Shown: positions 27,252-35,646 of the stretch, one piece after another
Position numbering within the stretch: position 1 is the first letter of the stretch
How the letters are laid out: the number at the start of each line of letters is the position of its first letter
From: Microbulbifer marinus
GTDB taxonomy: Bacteria; Pseudomonadota; Gammaproteobacteria; Pseudomonadales; Cellvibrionaceae
Length of the DNA stretch: 64,000 nt
Direction of reading: 5' to 3'
Assembly (NCBI RefSeq): GCF_900107725.1
Contig: NZ_FNQO01000003.1
Location: 124,001-188,000 of the forward strand
Notes under the pieces: generated by a model
What the model saw: the letters and a program-made list of their open reading frames with translations, nothing else
Database searches by the model: none
Told to the model about the DNA's origin: nothing
Made by a program: the position numbers and the translations under genes

Positions 27252-29543
27252 CTATTTTTGTCCATCGCGTTTCTGGCGGACGCTGCCGATCACCGATTGC
27301 AATGCACGCTCGAATAACATGCCGTCATCCAGCGGCATCAGCTGCGCCGCCCGCAGGGCATGGGCCAGTTCCAGCCGGGCAAATTCCGCCACCTTGGCAC
27401 CGTTGCGGTTGACAAAAATGAACTGGTCGATGTCTCTGATTACGGCGGCCAAGCGGCAACGGAATTGTTCCTCTTCGGAGCGTTTCAGTTCGAACCAGCT
27501 GCCCTGCGCCAGGCGAAAAGTCATCTGCCAGTGGGGATCGTCCTCCGGCAGAGAAGCTAACCCATCCTGCTCGGGCTCGGCCGTTACCACCTCGGCCTGC
27601 GCCACCACCTGCTCCAGCTCTTCCATCTGCGGCAGCGCGGCCTCCACCGGAACCTCTTCCTGTTCGACCGCAACCGGTGTCTCTGCAGGCGCAGCCGCCT
27701 CGCGTAAATCCCGCTCCGCCTGTTCTTTGGCCAGACGCTCTCTCTCCGCCGCCAGCCGCTGTGCCAGCGCAAAGCGCTCCCGGTACACTTCTTTCAGGCC
27801 CGCAAACAGGTTGCGCGCTTCAAACGGGCTCAGTGAGACCGCTTCCACGCCCTCGCGTAACCGTTCCTGCAGCGCCGGCAGCAATCCCAGAAGCTGCTGG
27901 CGGCTGTCCGGCATCGGCGCCTGCACACTCCACACCAGATCCCGTGCGGTGCGTACATCCCGGTTCCAGTCTTCGCTGTCGGTGCCATCCTTGACACAGG
28001 TAAGGAACAGCACATTGTTCCAGACCTTGTGCAGCCAATCCTGTACCACCGCTGGTAAATCTCGCTCTGCCATCAGCGCATCCATCACCGCAGCTACCCG
28101 TGCGCGAGCCGCTTGCGTCTTGGCGCGACCGTCGGCTTCGTCCACCACGCGGCGCTCGAGCATTTCCGCACGCTTGCGCTCACGCACGATGAATGCGCGG
28201 AAGGACTCCAGCAGCTGCGAGAAAATATTCACATCCTGGTCGAATTCGTCGAGCACACGATCCACAACCAAGCTGATTTCCCGGTAGAGAGGGTCTGACT
28301 CATAACTGTCACCGACTTGCCAGCCGGTCGCAGCATCGGCGAGTTCGTTGAGCAGCTTGCGCGCCGGATGGCCGCCTTTGCTGAAGAACGATTTGTCGGC
28401 AATCGCAACCTTGAGCAGTGGCAGCTGCAAGCGTCCCAACTGCGACTTGAGCGGCATGGCGAGGCTGCGGTCTTCGAGAATGAAGGAAAACAGCATCTCG
28501 ATCAGCTTGATGATGTCGCTGTCGACCTTGGCCAGGGAGGCGGCCTGATTCGCCTGCACCAAGCGCTGTTGCAGCAGTTCATTCACGTTTAACAACTGGA
28601 TTTCGGCGGCCCCCTGATGCTCAGCACTATTCTGCAATTCGCCCAGATGCGCCAACAGATCGCCGGCAGGCATGGGTGCGAGGCCGGCCGTCGCCGGCAG
28701 CAAACCCGGCGCAAAACTGCCACTGCCGGCCGCGCCCACGTTGATGTCCTGGCCGGAAGCCGCCGCCTGCGTACGACCTGTCCCGGCGGCCGCGCCGGCA
28801 GCAGCGGGACCACTCGGGCGCCGGGCCGGTTGCTGCCCGGCCTCGCGGCGCGGTTCCCGCAGCGTCGGCAGGACTCCGTGATCCACCAGCAGCCGGTTGC
28901 AGAGTTCGTAGAAATCCTGCAGCTGCAACATGACCACCTGCTCGAATTTCTTCAGCAGTGTCAGGCGTGCGCGAATATGGATATCCAGCGGGCGCACCGC
29001 GTCCACGAAAGCATCACAGATCGCATCCGGGCCGAGGGGATTGTTCTTTTCGTGGATCTTGACGGGATAAATGGTATCGAAGCGCAGGGATAGTTCGCTA
29101 AGCGGCTCAGCGTAGGCGCGCTTGGCGTTGGCGACCATGGTGTCCGCTGCGACCAGCTGTTCGAGTTCGTCATTGTGGACCAGGGACAAATTTTCCGAAG
29201 CGAAGCCCTGCTCCAGCTCATGCTCCGGGGACTTTACCTCGAAGGCCTGATCCAGATTGTCCGCAAAACGCTCTGCGATTTTGCGACGCTCGACGCGCAA
29301 CAGACGCAACGCCTGGAAGAGACCGTCCTGCTCTTCCTGCCCATGGGCCCGTTCTGCCATTGAAAACAGGGAGTCGTCCACTTTGGCAAAGAGTTGCTTG
29401 GTCTGCTCCAACAGCAGGTTACGCGCCTTGTCCCGCAGGACTGCCGCGGCGGGGGGAAGCGGCATTTTTTTGCGCGTGGAAAAATCCAGCTTCCCGGCAC
29501 TTTTCTCCGCCAGGGAAACGACCTTGTTGGACTCATTCATCAT
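27252..29543 (-). CDS. DUF1631 family protein, proximal copy
   Basis: A 763-aa paralogue of the 24274-26784 product, with the same layout: N-terminal helical domain (LRDKARNLLLEQTKQLFAKVDDSLF), Ala/Gly/Pro-rich linker about 240-290, central SKGGHPARKLLNELADAATGW, WLHKVWNNVLFLTC, acidic linker near 630-690, and the C-terminal QFIFVNRNGAKVAEFARLELA. The C-terminal region (GSWFELKRSEEEQFRCRLAAV) looks PilZ-like, raising the possibility of cyclic-di-GMP binding, but I do not see a full RxxxR...D/NxSxxG signature, so this is conjecture. It is divergent from nadC, with a 357-bp gap between. Confidence 0.9.
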   Translation of the reverse strand: MMNESNKVVSLAEKSAGKLDFSTRKKMPLPPAAAVLRDKARNLLLEQTKQLFAKVDDSLFSMAERAHGQEEQDGLFQALRLLRVERRKIAERFADNLDQAFEVKSPEHELEQGFASENLSLVHNDELEQLVAADTMVANAKRAYAEPLSELSLRFDTIYPVKIHEKNNPLGPDAICDAFVDAVRPLDIHIRARLTLLKKFEQVVMLQLQDFYELCNRLLVDHGVLPTLREPRREAGQQPARRPSGPAAAGAAAGTGRTQAAASGQDINVGAAGSGSFAPGLLPATAGLAPMPAGDLLAHLGELQNSAEHQGAAEIQLLNVNELLQQRLVQANQAASLAKVDSDIIKLIEMLFSFILEDRSLAMPLKSQLGRLQLPLLKVAIADKSFFSKGGHPARKLLNELADAATGWQVGDSYESDPLYREISLVVDRVLDEFDQDVNIFSQLLESFRAFIVRERKRAEMLERRVVDEADGRAKTQAARARVAAVMDALMAERDLPAVVQDWLHKVWNNVLFLTCVKDGTDSEDWNRDVRTARDLVWSVQAPMPDSRQQLLGLLPALQERLREGVEAVSLSPFEARNLFAGLKEVYRERFALAQRLAAERERLAKEQAERDLREAAAPAETPVAVEQEEVPVEAALPQMEELEQVVAQAEVVTAEPEQDGLASLPEDDPHWQMTFRLAQGSWFELKRSEEEQFRCRLAAVIRDIDQFIFVNRNGAKVAEFARLELAHALRAAQLMPLDDGMLFERALQSVIGSVRQKRDGQK

Positions 29544-29900
29544 AAAAAAGCCCTTCGGATGCCGCCCGGCACCCCGCGCTGTTGCTAGTGGTCGAAATGT
29601 ACCGGCAGGCTGCGACCAGTCCGGCCCCGATCACCCCGGCATAGTGTAACCGTCTCATTGTTGTACCGACCCACCCTGCGCGGGCGCTGCCGGCCCGCTA
29701 GTCATAAAGGGCTATTCTACAGTCGGCTCGGGGGGGCATAACAACTGGCGGAGTTTTAATTGAGACCCTGGTCACAGCTGAGTGCCGGTTTAGCAGCTCT
29801 CTGCCTATGCTGCCTCGAATTCAAGGGCAGCGACAGCAAATACAATCCAAGTCGAATCGCATTTGATACACTTCGCCCGCTTGCGAATCGAGGGCCCCCA
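29544..29900. promoter_or_regulatory. Divergent intergenic region between DUF1631 gene and nadC
   Basis: A 357-bp spacer holding promoters for both directions. No convincing -35/-10 pair, operator or riboswitch-like structure could be singled out. An in-frame extension of nadC to 29760 exists but lacks family similarity. Confidence 0.4.
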
Positions 29901-30755
29901 ATGCAACCACAAGACACCGCCATACCCAACCTGATCGCCGACATGGAGCGCTCCGTGCGCGCAGCGCTGGCAGAGGATATCGGCAGCGGAGATATCACGG
30001 CCCAGCTGATTCCCGCGGATCGCGATGCCCGCGCCAGGGTGATTACCCGGGAAAACTGTACCGTCTGTGGCCGGGCCTGGGTGGAAGAGGTTTTCCGTCA
30101 GCTGGATCCCAATCTGCAGCTCACCTGGCACTGCGAGGACGGCGACCGGGTAGCGGCCAACACAGTATTGTTCGAGCTACAGGGTAACGCCCGCGCGATT
30201 CTGACCGGTGAGCGCACCGCGCTGAATTTCCTGCAGACACTATCCGGCACCGCCACCACCGCAGCCCAGTTCGCCGCGCGCGCCGCCGGCACGCGGATCA
30301 AGATACTGGATACCCGTAAAACCATTCCCGGCCTGCGCAGCGCGCAGAAATACGCGGTGCTATGCGGCGGCTGCCACAATCACCGCGTCGGCCTCTACGA
30401 TGCCTTCCTGATCAAGGAAAACCATATCGCTGCGGCCGGGGGTATCGACAGAGCCATCGCCCAGGCAAGAGCGATCAAACCTGAGGCGCTAGTAGAAGTC
30501 GAGGTGGAAGATATCGACGAGCTGAAACAGGCCCTGGCGAGCGGTGCCGATGTGATCATGCTCGACGAGTTCAGCGACGAGGATACTCGGACCGCCCTGT
30601 CACTGGCGAAGGGCCAGGCCAAAATCGAGATTTCCGGCAGTGTCGACAGCGAGCGGCTGCAGCAACTGGCCGGCCTGGATGTGGACTACATTTCTTCCGG
30701 CAGCCTGACCAAGCACCTGCGGGCCATCGACCTGTCGCTGCGCATCGATCTGTAA
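29901..30755 (+). CDS. nadC: Nicotinate-nucleotide pyrophosphorylase (carboxylating)
   Basis: A 284-aa quinolinate phosphoribosyltransferase of de novo NAD synthesis: quinolinate + PRPP gives nicotinate mononucleotide, CO2 and PPi. Start at ATG 29901 ([10 protein letters not shown]), fitting the family; the frame is open further upstream. Motifs: [16 protein letters not shown] near the N-terminus, [19 protein letters not shown] (PRPP region), [32 protein letters not shown], and [12 protein letters not shown] at the C-terminus. Gene order nadC/DUF1631/ampD/ampE is the same as in Pseudomonas aeruginosa, with the DUF1631 gene duplicated here. Confidence 0.97.
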   Translation: MQPQDTAIPNLIADMERSVRAALAEDIGSGDITAQLIPADRDARARVITRENCTVCGRAWVEEVFRQLDPNLQLTWHCEDGDRVAANTVLFELQGNARAILTGERTALNFLQTLSGTATTAAQFAARAAGTRIKILDTRKTIPGLRSAQKYAVLCGGCHNHRVGLYDAFLIKENHIAAAGGIDRAIAQARAIKPEALVEVEVEDIDELKQALASGADVIMLDEFSDEDTRTALSLAKGQAKIEISGSVDSERLQQLAGLDVDYISSGSLTKHLRAIDLSLRIDL

Positions 30756-30773
30756 AGCCGCCGGGAACTGCTC

Positions 30774-30791
30774 GACCGGCTATCGCCGGTC
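30774..30791. terminator. Hairpin between nadC and the coiled-coil gene
   Basis: A stem gaccggc/gccggtc with loop tatc, between convergent genes. It has no T-tract, so Rho-independent termination is uncertain. Confidence 0.4.
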
Positions 30792-30797
30792 GCCGGG

Positions 30798-31094
30798 CTA
30801 GCGCATTCGGTCGCGGGCCCGGTCGATGGATTTCTTCAGCTCCCCCCAGGCATTTTCAACGCCGGCTTTCATCTCGTCCCAGGCATCGCCACTCTGATCC
30901 TTCAGGTGGTTCATCTTTTCCTGCAGCGCATCGCGCTTGCTGCGCAACTCGTTCAGCTCCTCGCGGTACTTGATTTCGGCATCAGCCCCCGCTTGTTCGG
31001 CGCGCGCCTGCAGCTTGTCGATTTCCGCGTTCCATTCTTCGATCCTCGCGGCCATCTTCTTCTCGTAAGCGGTTTTCTCTTTGCTCGTACTCAC
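30798..31094 (-). CDS. Small coiled-coil protein
   Basis: A 98-aa, highly charged, almost entirely helical protein. Residues about 8-72 give a continuous heptad-like coiled coil (YEKKMAARIEEWNAEIDKLQ onward), followed by an amphipathic C-terminal helix (AWGELKKSIDRARDRMR). No signal or membrane segment. Similar short proteins are common in gammaproteobacteria and are annotated only as coiled-coil or stress-associated; I do not assign a role. Convergent with nadC. Confidence 0.78.
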   Translation of the reverse strand: MSTSKEKTAYEKKMAARIEEWNAEIDKLQARAEQAGADAEIKYREELNELRSKRDALQEKMNHLKDQSGDAWDEMKAGVENAWGELKKSIDRARDRMR

Positions 31095-31281
31095 AGCTCA
31101 CAACCTCCGGATACATCCAACCTCAGATATGAGTGTAGGTAACGGCGCGCAATTAGTCAGGTTCAGTGACCACCGCTTACAGCCAGCAGAGGCTCGACTA
31201 GGCTTCATCCAGAGCAGTACGAACAGACAGCCATACCTGACCCGTTCAAAGGGCCGAGCTCAAGCAAAACGGAGCCAAACC

Positions 31282-31518
31282 ATGAATCAGTGTGAAACCT
31301 GTGGCAACGAATACGACAAAACAATGAAGATCACCATCGGCGGTGAATCTCATACATTCGACAGCTTCGAGTGCGCAATTCAGGCGCTGGCACCCAAGTG
31401 CGCTCAGTGTAACTGCCGTATCCTGGGTCACGGCACCGAAGCCGGCGGCGAGTACTACTGCTGCGCGCACTGCGCGACACGCGCAGGTCACGACGAGATC
31501 GTGGATCGGGCCCAGTAG
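31282..31518 (+). CDS. Small zinc-ribbon-like metal-binding protein
   Basis: A 78-aa protein starting MNQCETCGNEYDKTMKI, with GGAG upstream of the ATG; the frame is open much further upstream but only this start gives a sensible protein. Cysteines occur as CETCG near the N-terminus, then SFECAI, KCAQCNCRILG and YYCCAHCA, suggesting one or two zinc-ribbon or LIM-like knuckles. The hydrophilic, compact size suggests a cytosolic metal-binding protein; DNA binding or partner binding cannot be told from sequence. Confidence 0.82.
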   Translation: MNQCETCGNEYDKTMKITIGGESHTFDSFECAIQALAPKCAQCNCRILGHGTEAGGEYYCCAHCATRAGHDEIVDRAQ

Positions 31519-31668
31519 CATAACGACAGAGTCCACGGGCGTGGCATGCGCCGACCCGCCGCGGCCTGCAATCATCGAACATTGCGTAGCCAACTGCCAA
31601 CCTGCTCCCGCGCCTTAACCGGCCTGCGGTGAGCCAGGAAAAATCATGCTGGCCAATAGGAACAGGTG

Positions 31669-32391
31669 TCAGTGATGATTGTGATGTTGTTGGAGGGAAG
31701 TATCCGTTGCCGGCGCACTATTGTGCCCAACGTGACCACCGTGCCCCAAAGCACCCCAAAGGGTCCAGCTGCCGAACAGCAATATCGCGCCGGCAAACAG
31801 CATCCGCACCGCCGGGCGCTGCACAATACCGCGCACTGTCGCCGCGGCGGCACCGGTAGCAAACATCGCCGGCACAGTGCCGAGCCCAAAGGCCAGCATC
31901 GCCAGTGCCGCGCGCTCGCTACTGCCCTGGGCCAGGGCAAAAGTCAGTGCGCTGTATACAAGCCCACAGGGCAGCCAGCCCCACAGCGAGCCCAGTGCCA
32001 GCGCCTGCCCGGCGGAGCGAACCGGCAGCAGGCGTGCGGACAATGGTTGCAGGTAGCGCCACAGGTAGGCACCGCCCTTTTCCAGCCATACCAGACCGCG
32101 CCAGACACCAGCGATATAGAGCGCCATCGCGATCAGCATGAACCCGGCCAGCAGACGCAACGGCGTCAGCGTGGGTAAGGCCGCGGCGCCCAGCGCGCCG
32201 GCCACGGCGCCCATCAGGGTATAGCTGCCGAGGCGACCGGCGGAATAGGAAGTGAGTTGTAGCCAGGCAGTCTTCTGCCCGGGCACCGCCATACCCAATG
32301 CGCCGGCGATACCGCCGCACATACCGATACAGTGGCTGCTGCCAAGAAAGCCGATCGCGAGTGCGGCGGCGATAAAACCCCAGTCGCCCAC
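31669..32391 (-). CDS. TauE/SafE-type membrane protein with His-rich tail, cbb3 cluster
   Basis: A 240-aa polytopic membrane protein of the sulfite-exporter TauE/SafE-like family (cytochrome biogenesis DsbD-like transmembrane branch), with the N-terminal signature FLGSSHCIGMCGGIAGAL and about six helices. These proteins are commonly encoded directly after ccoS and are suspected of copper handling or cytochrome-oxidase maturation. Its GTG start immediately follows the TAG stop of ccoS, so it is part of the operon. The C-terminus carries a His-rich extension (HGGHVGH, then QQHHNHH) that could bind Cu or another metal. CxxxC in HCIGMCGG may be a further metal site. Confidence 0.9.
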   Translation of the reverse strand: MGDWGFIAAALAIGFLGSSHCIGMCGGIAGALGMAVPGQKTAWLQLTSYSAGRLGSYTLMGAVAGALGAAALPTLTPLRLLAGFMLIAMALYIAGVWRGLVWLEKGGAYLWRYLQPLSARLLPVRSAGQALALGSLWGWLPCGLVYSALTFALAQGSSERAALAMLAFGLGTVPAMFATGAAAATVRGIVQRPAVRMLFAGAILLFGSWTLWGALGHGGHVGHNSAPATDTSLQQHHNHH

Positions 32392-32574
32392 CTAGTCCCC
32401 CTGCCCGTCTTTGTCAGACGGTCGTTCGCGCGGCTCGTCATCGTCGAACAGAATACGCCGCCCCTCGGTTTCCAGGTCGTCGTACTGGCCACTGTTGACC
32501 GCCCAGAAAAACAGCTTCACGGCGATAGTCACGAAGATGACGGCGATGGGAATCAGGAAGTACAGGCTGTCCAA
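32392..32574 (-). CDS. ccoS: CcoS, cbb3-type oxidase assembly protein
   Basis: A 60-aa single-helix protein needed to insert cofactors into cbb3 oxidase subunit I. The membrane segment LIPIAVIFVTIAVKLFFWAV is followed by the family hallmark SGQYDDLETEGRRILFDDD. The start is TTG (32572-32574), positioned where all family members begin, 2 nt from the ccoI stop. Stop codon abuts the GTG of the next gene. Confidence 0.95.
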   Translation of the reverse strand: MDSLYFLIPIAVIFVTIAVKLFFWAVNSGQYDDLETEGRRILFDDDEPRERPSDKDGQGD

Positions 32575-32576
32575 GA

Positions 32577-35039
32577 TTAACTCCAGCTTTTCTGCCCAGC
32601 GGGCGCCCCTGCTGCGGCAGATGACTCTCGGGCGCTACCGCTGCCGGCGTCACTGCGGGACAGACGCATCGCATTCAGGACCACGATCAGTGAGCTCACC
32701 GACATGCCGATGGCCGCGGCCCAGGGCGGCACCAGCCCACAAACTGCCAGCGGCAGCGCCAGCGCATTATACCCCAGCGCCCAGGCCAGGTTCTGCCGCA
32801 CGATGCGCCGCGCCTTGCGTGCCAGGCCGATCGCTTTGGGCAACACCGTGAGATCGCCGTTCAGCAATATGGCATCCGCCCTGGACTGGGCGAGGTCGGC
32901 GGCAGACATCATCGCCACCGACGCATCGGCGCCGGACAGCACCGGGACGTCGTTGAGGCCGTCGCCGACCATCAGCACCCTCTGGCCGCCCGCCTGCAGC
33001 TGCTGCAGGTGAGTGAGCTTATCTTCCGGTGAGGTGCCGGCGCGGAAATGCGTGATGCCCGCGGCGCCGGCGAGACGCGCCACTTCGGCAGACTGATCGC
33101 CACTGAGCAGTTCCACCTGCAGCGCACGCTCCTCGAGCTGCGCCACCGCCGCCCGGGCGGAAGAGCGCAGCCCGTCGCCCAGCGCAATCCAGGCGATGGG
33201 GCCGGTATTATCGGCCAGCAACAGCCACTGTCCCTCGCCTGCCGGAGCTTCCAGCTTTACCGCTGCCGCGAAGTCCGCCCGGCCGAGTCGATAGCGTGCG
33301 CCGTCGATTACGCCTTCCAAACCGCGGCCGGTGTGGACCTTCAAATCCCGCGCAGAAACGTTACCGCGCCAGGCGCGAAACGCCCGCGCCAGCGGATGAT
33401 TGGTCTGCGACTCCAGCGCCGCCGCCACATCCTTTACCCGCTGCTCGTCCCAGTCATCGCGCAGCAAATCAATCCGCAGAATGCGCGGCTCACCGCGGGT
33501 CAGGGTACCGGTCTTGTCGAACACGACACGGCCGATTCGCGGCAGCGTCTCGAGCAGATTACCGCTGGCGACCAGCAGTCCAAGCTGCTGCAGGCGCAGG
33601 GTTGCCGACGCCAGTGCAGCCGGCGTGGCCAGGGAAAGCGCACAGGGACAGGTCACCACCAGCACCGACAGCGCCACCCAGAAGGCCCGCGCGGTGTCTA
33701 TCTGCCACCAGACCACGAACGCCGTGAGCGCCGCCAGCAGCACCAGGCCGACGAAAATACCGGCAACGCGATCCGCCAGCGCCACCTGCTGCGGTTTTTC
33801 CAACTGCGCCCGCTCCACCAGCCGTTCAATCGCCGACAGGCGTGTCGACTGGCCGGCGGCGGTCACGCGCACCTGCAGGGTCGAATCGCCATTGACACTG
33901 CCGGCATATACCGGACTGCCAGGCGTCTTCTGCTGCAGGGCCGCTTCACCGCTGAGCAGGGATTCGTCGACACCACTCTCCCCTTCGATGACTTCACCAT
34001 CGGCCGGGATGGTATCGCCGGGCCGCAGCAAAATGCGGTCGCCGACAGCCAGCGCCGCTACCGGCACATTGCAGACGTCCTCGCCGTCGAGCCTGGCCGC
34101 GGTCAACGGCAGCAGCTGGGCCAGACCGCCACTGGCGAGACCGGCGCGGTGGCGCGCGCGCATCTCGACGGTGCGGCCGAGTAGCAGGAAGAAAGTGAAC
34201 ATCGAGATGGATTCGAAATACACCTCGCCGGTATCAAATACCGTGGCGTAAAAGCTGGCGGCGTAGGCCAGCCCGATCGCCAGGGACACGGGCACATCCA
34301 TACTCAGGTGGCGGGCGCGCAGACTGCGCAGCGCCGCGGAGAAAAACGGGCGCGCGGCGTAGAGGACCACCGGCGTCGCCACCAACAGCGACACCCAGCG
34401 GAAATACCGTTCCATATCGCCATCGATGCCACTGCTGGCGCCGAAATAGAGCGCGATGGCGAACATCATCACCTGCATGGTGCCGAGGCCCGCGACACCC
34501 AAACGGCGCAGTGCGGCGCGCTGCTCGCTCTGAATCATGCCCTCGCTGTTCGACGCGGTGGCCGGCGCCGGTCGATAGCCGATACGCTCCAGCTCCGCGA
34601 ACAGGCGGCTCGGCTGCACGGCGGCCGGATCGAAACAGATTTGTGCCCTCTGGGTGCTGGCGTTGACCGATACCTTTTCCACCCCTGCCAGTTGACCCAG
34701 GTGTTTTTCGATTAGCCAGACGCAGGCGGCGCAGCTGATACCGCCGATCAGCAAACTTGCCAGTTTGCGCTCACTGTTCCAGTCACGCACATACTGCTGC
34801 TGCACCTCGGGCAGATCGTAGGCGCTCCAGCGGTCGGGCTGTGGCGATGCATCCTCGGGGCGCTCGCTACTGCTGTCGCGATAGCGATAAAAGTTATCCA
34901 GGCCACCGGCGACAATGGCCCCCGCCACCGCCTCGCAGCCCGGGCAACACATGGAGCGCTCGGCACCGTCAATCATTACCGAGTGGTTGCTGCCCTTCGG
35001 AACCGGCAGGCCGCAGTGGAAACAAGAGGTTGCGGTCAT
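32577..35039 (-). CDS. ccoI: CcoI/FixI copper-translocating P1B-type ATPase
   Basis: An 820-aa P-type ATPase exporting Cu+ for cbb3 oxidase assembly. The ATG at 35037-35039 (MTATSCFHCGLPVPKG) overlaps the ccoH stop; a longer open frame upstream is spurious. An N-terminal Cys-rich zinc-ribbon-like part (CFHCG and MCCPGCE) precedes a heavy-metal-associated domain with SCAAC. Membrane motif CPC (VTCPCALSLATP), phosphorylation motif DKTGTLT, and hinge GDGLNDVPVL are all present. Length and order match CcoI of Pseudomonas. Confidence 0.96.
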   Translation of the reverse strand: MTATSCFHCGLPVPKGSNHSVMIDGAERSMCCPGCEAVAGAIVAGGLDNFYRYRDSSSERPEDASPQPDRWSAYDLPEVQQQYVRDWNSERKLASLLIGGISCAACVWLIEKHLGQLAGVEKVSVNASTQRAQICFDPAAVQPSRLFAELERIGYRPAPATASNSEGMIQSEQRAALRRLGVAGLGTMQVMMFAIALYFGASSGIDGDMERYFRWVSLLVATPVVLYAARPFFSAALRSLRARHLSMDVPVSLAIGLAYAASFYATVFDTGEVYFESISMFTFFLLLGRTVEMRARHRAGLASGGLAQLLPLTAARLDGEDVCNVPVAALAVGDRILLRPGDTIPADGEVIEGESGVDESLLSGEAALQQKTPGSPVYAGSVNGDSTLQVRVTAAGQSTRLSAIERLVERAQLEKPQQVALADRVAGIFVGLVLLAALTAFVVWWQIDTARAFWVALSVLVVTCPCALSLATPAALASATLRLQQLGLLVASGNLLETLPRIGRVVFDKTGTLTRGEPRILRIDLLRDDWDEQRVKDVAAALESQTNHPLARAFRAWRGNVSARDLKVHTGRGLEGVIDGARYRLGRADFAAAVKLEAPAGEGQWLLLADNTGPIAWIALGDGLRSSARAAVAQLEERALQVELLSGDQSAEVARLAGAAGITHFRAGTSPEDKLTHLQQLQAGGQRVLMVGDGLNDVPVLSGADASVAMMSAADLAQSRADAILLNGDLTVLPKAIGLARKARRIVRQNLAWALGYNALALPLAVCGLVPPWAAAIGMSVSSLIVVLNAMRLSRSDAGSGSARESSAAAGAPAGQKSWS

Positions 35040-35560
35040 TGACTGGCAGGGTTGAGAGGCGCGGCTTCGCCGAGGTCGAAGTTGATCTCTCCCTTGAGTC
35101 GCCACTCGGCCTTCTGGTGTTGCTGCGGGTCCAGTTCGGGCATCAGGCGCAGATACCAGCGGTGCTCCAGATCCCCGGGCACGGAACCGGTGTAGCGTCC
35201 GGCCGACATCTGCGTCAGCGGGATGTGGCGATCCATATCGGCCTCTACCGGGTGACTCATCGTCAGCAACAGCTGCTGCGGATATTCCAGCTCCCCGTTC
35301 AATTCCACTGTCACGGAACTGTCTGCGCGCTGGAACTGCACCATGGCCGCCAGGCCCAGAGCCTGCGCGCGCAGGTCCTGGTCTGCAGTGAAATGGTACA
35401 TGCGGCTGTCTTTGTAATAGGTATCGCTGACGGTGTCGTCGGCGTGGCGCACCGCCAGAGACACCATCACTGCCGAAACCAGCACCACCAGTATCAGCGG
35501 CGCCAGGACCATCCAGGCCCAGGCTTCCCGATACCACGGCTTTGAGGATTGTTCGCTCAT
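35036..35560 (-). CDS. ccoH: CcoH/FixH family protein
   Basis: A 174-aa protein with one N-terminal transmembrane helix (about residues 14-34, AWMVLAPLILVVLVSAVMVSLA) and a periplasmic FixH-like domain. The DTYYKDSRMY region after the helix matches the family. CcoH stays with CcoN and CcoP and is needed for cbb3 assembly or stability. It is the first gene after the hairpin that follows ccoG, and overlaps ccoI by 4 nt. Confidence 0.92.
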   Translation of the reverse strand: MSEQSSKPWYREAWAWMVLAPLILVVLVSAVMVSLAVRHADDTVSDTYYKDSRMYHFTADQDLRAQALGLAAMVQFQRADSSVTVELNGELEYPQQLLLTMSHPVEADMDRHIPLTQMSAGRYTGSVPGDLEHRWYLRLMPELDPQQHQKAEWRLKGEINFDLGEAAPLNPASQ

Positions 35561-35596
35561 TGCTCTACCAAAGTTGTGGACGCTTTCGAAAATACA

Positions 35597-35621
35597 GCGA
35601 CGGCCCGATCAGGGCCGTCGC
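35597..35621 (-). terminator. Hairpin between ccoG and ccoH
   Basis: A perfect 10-bp stem gcgacggccc/gggccgtcgc with loop gatca. On the - strand it is followed by tgtatttt, a weak T-tract, so it may partially terminate after ccoG and lower ccoHIS expression. Confidence 0.5.
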
Positions 35622-35646
35622 ATTCTAGACTGACATGAAAGCGCGA

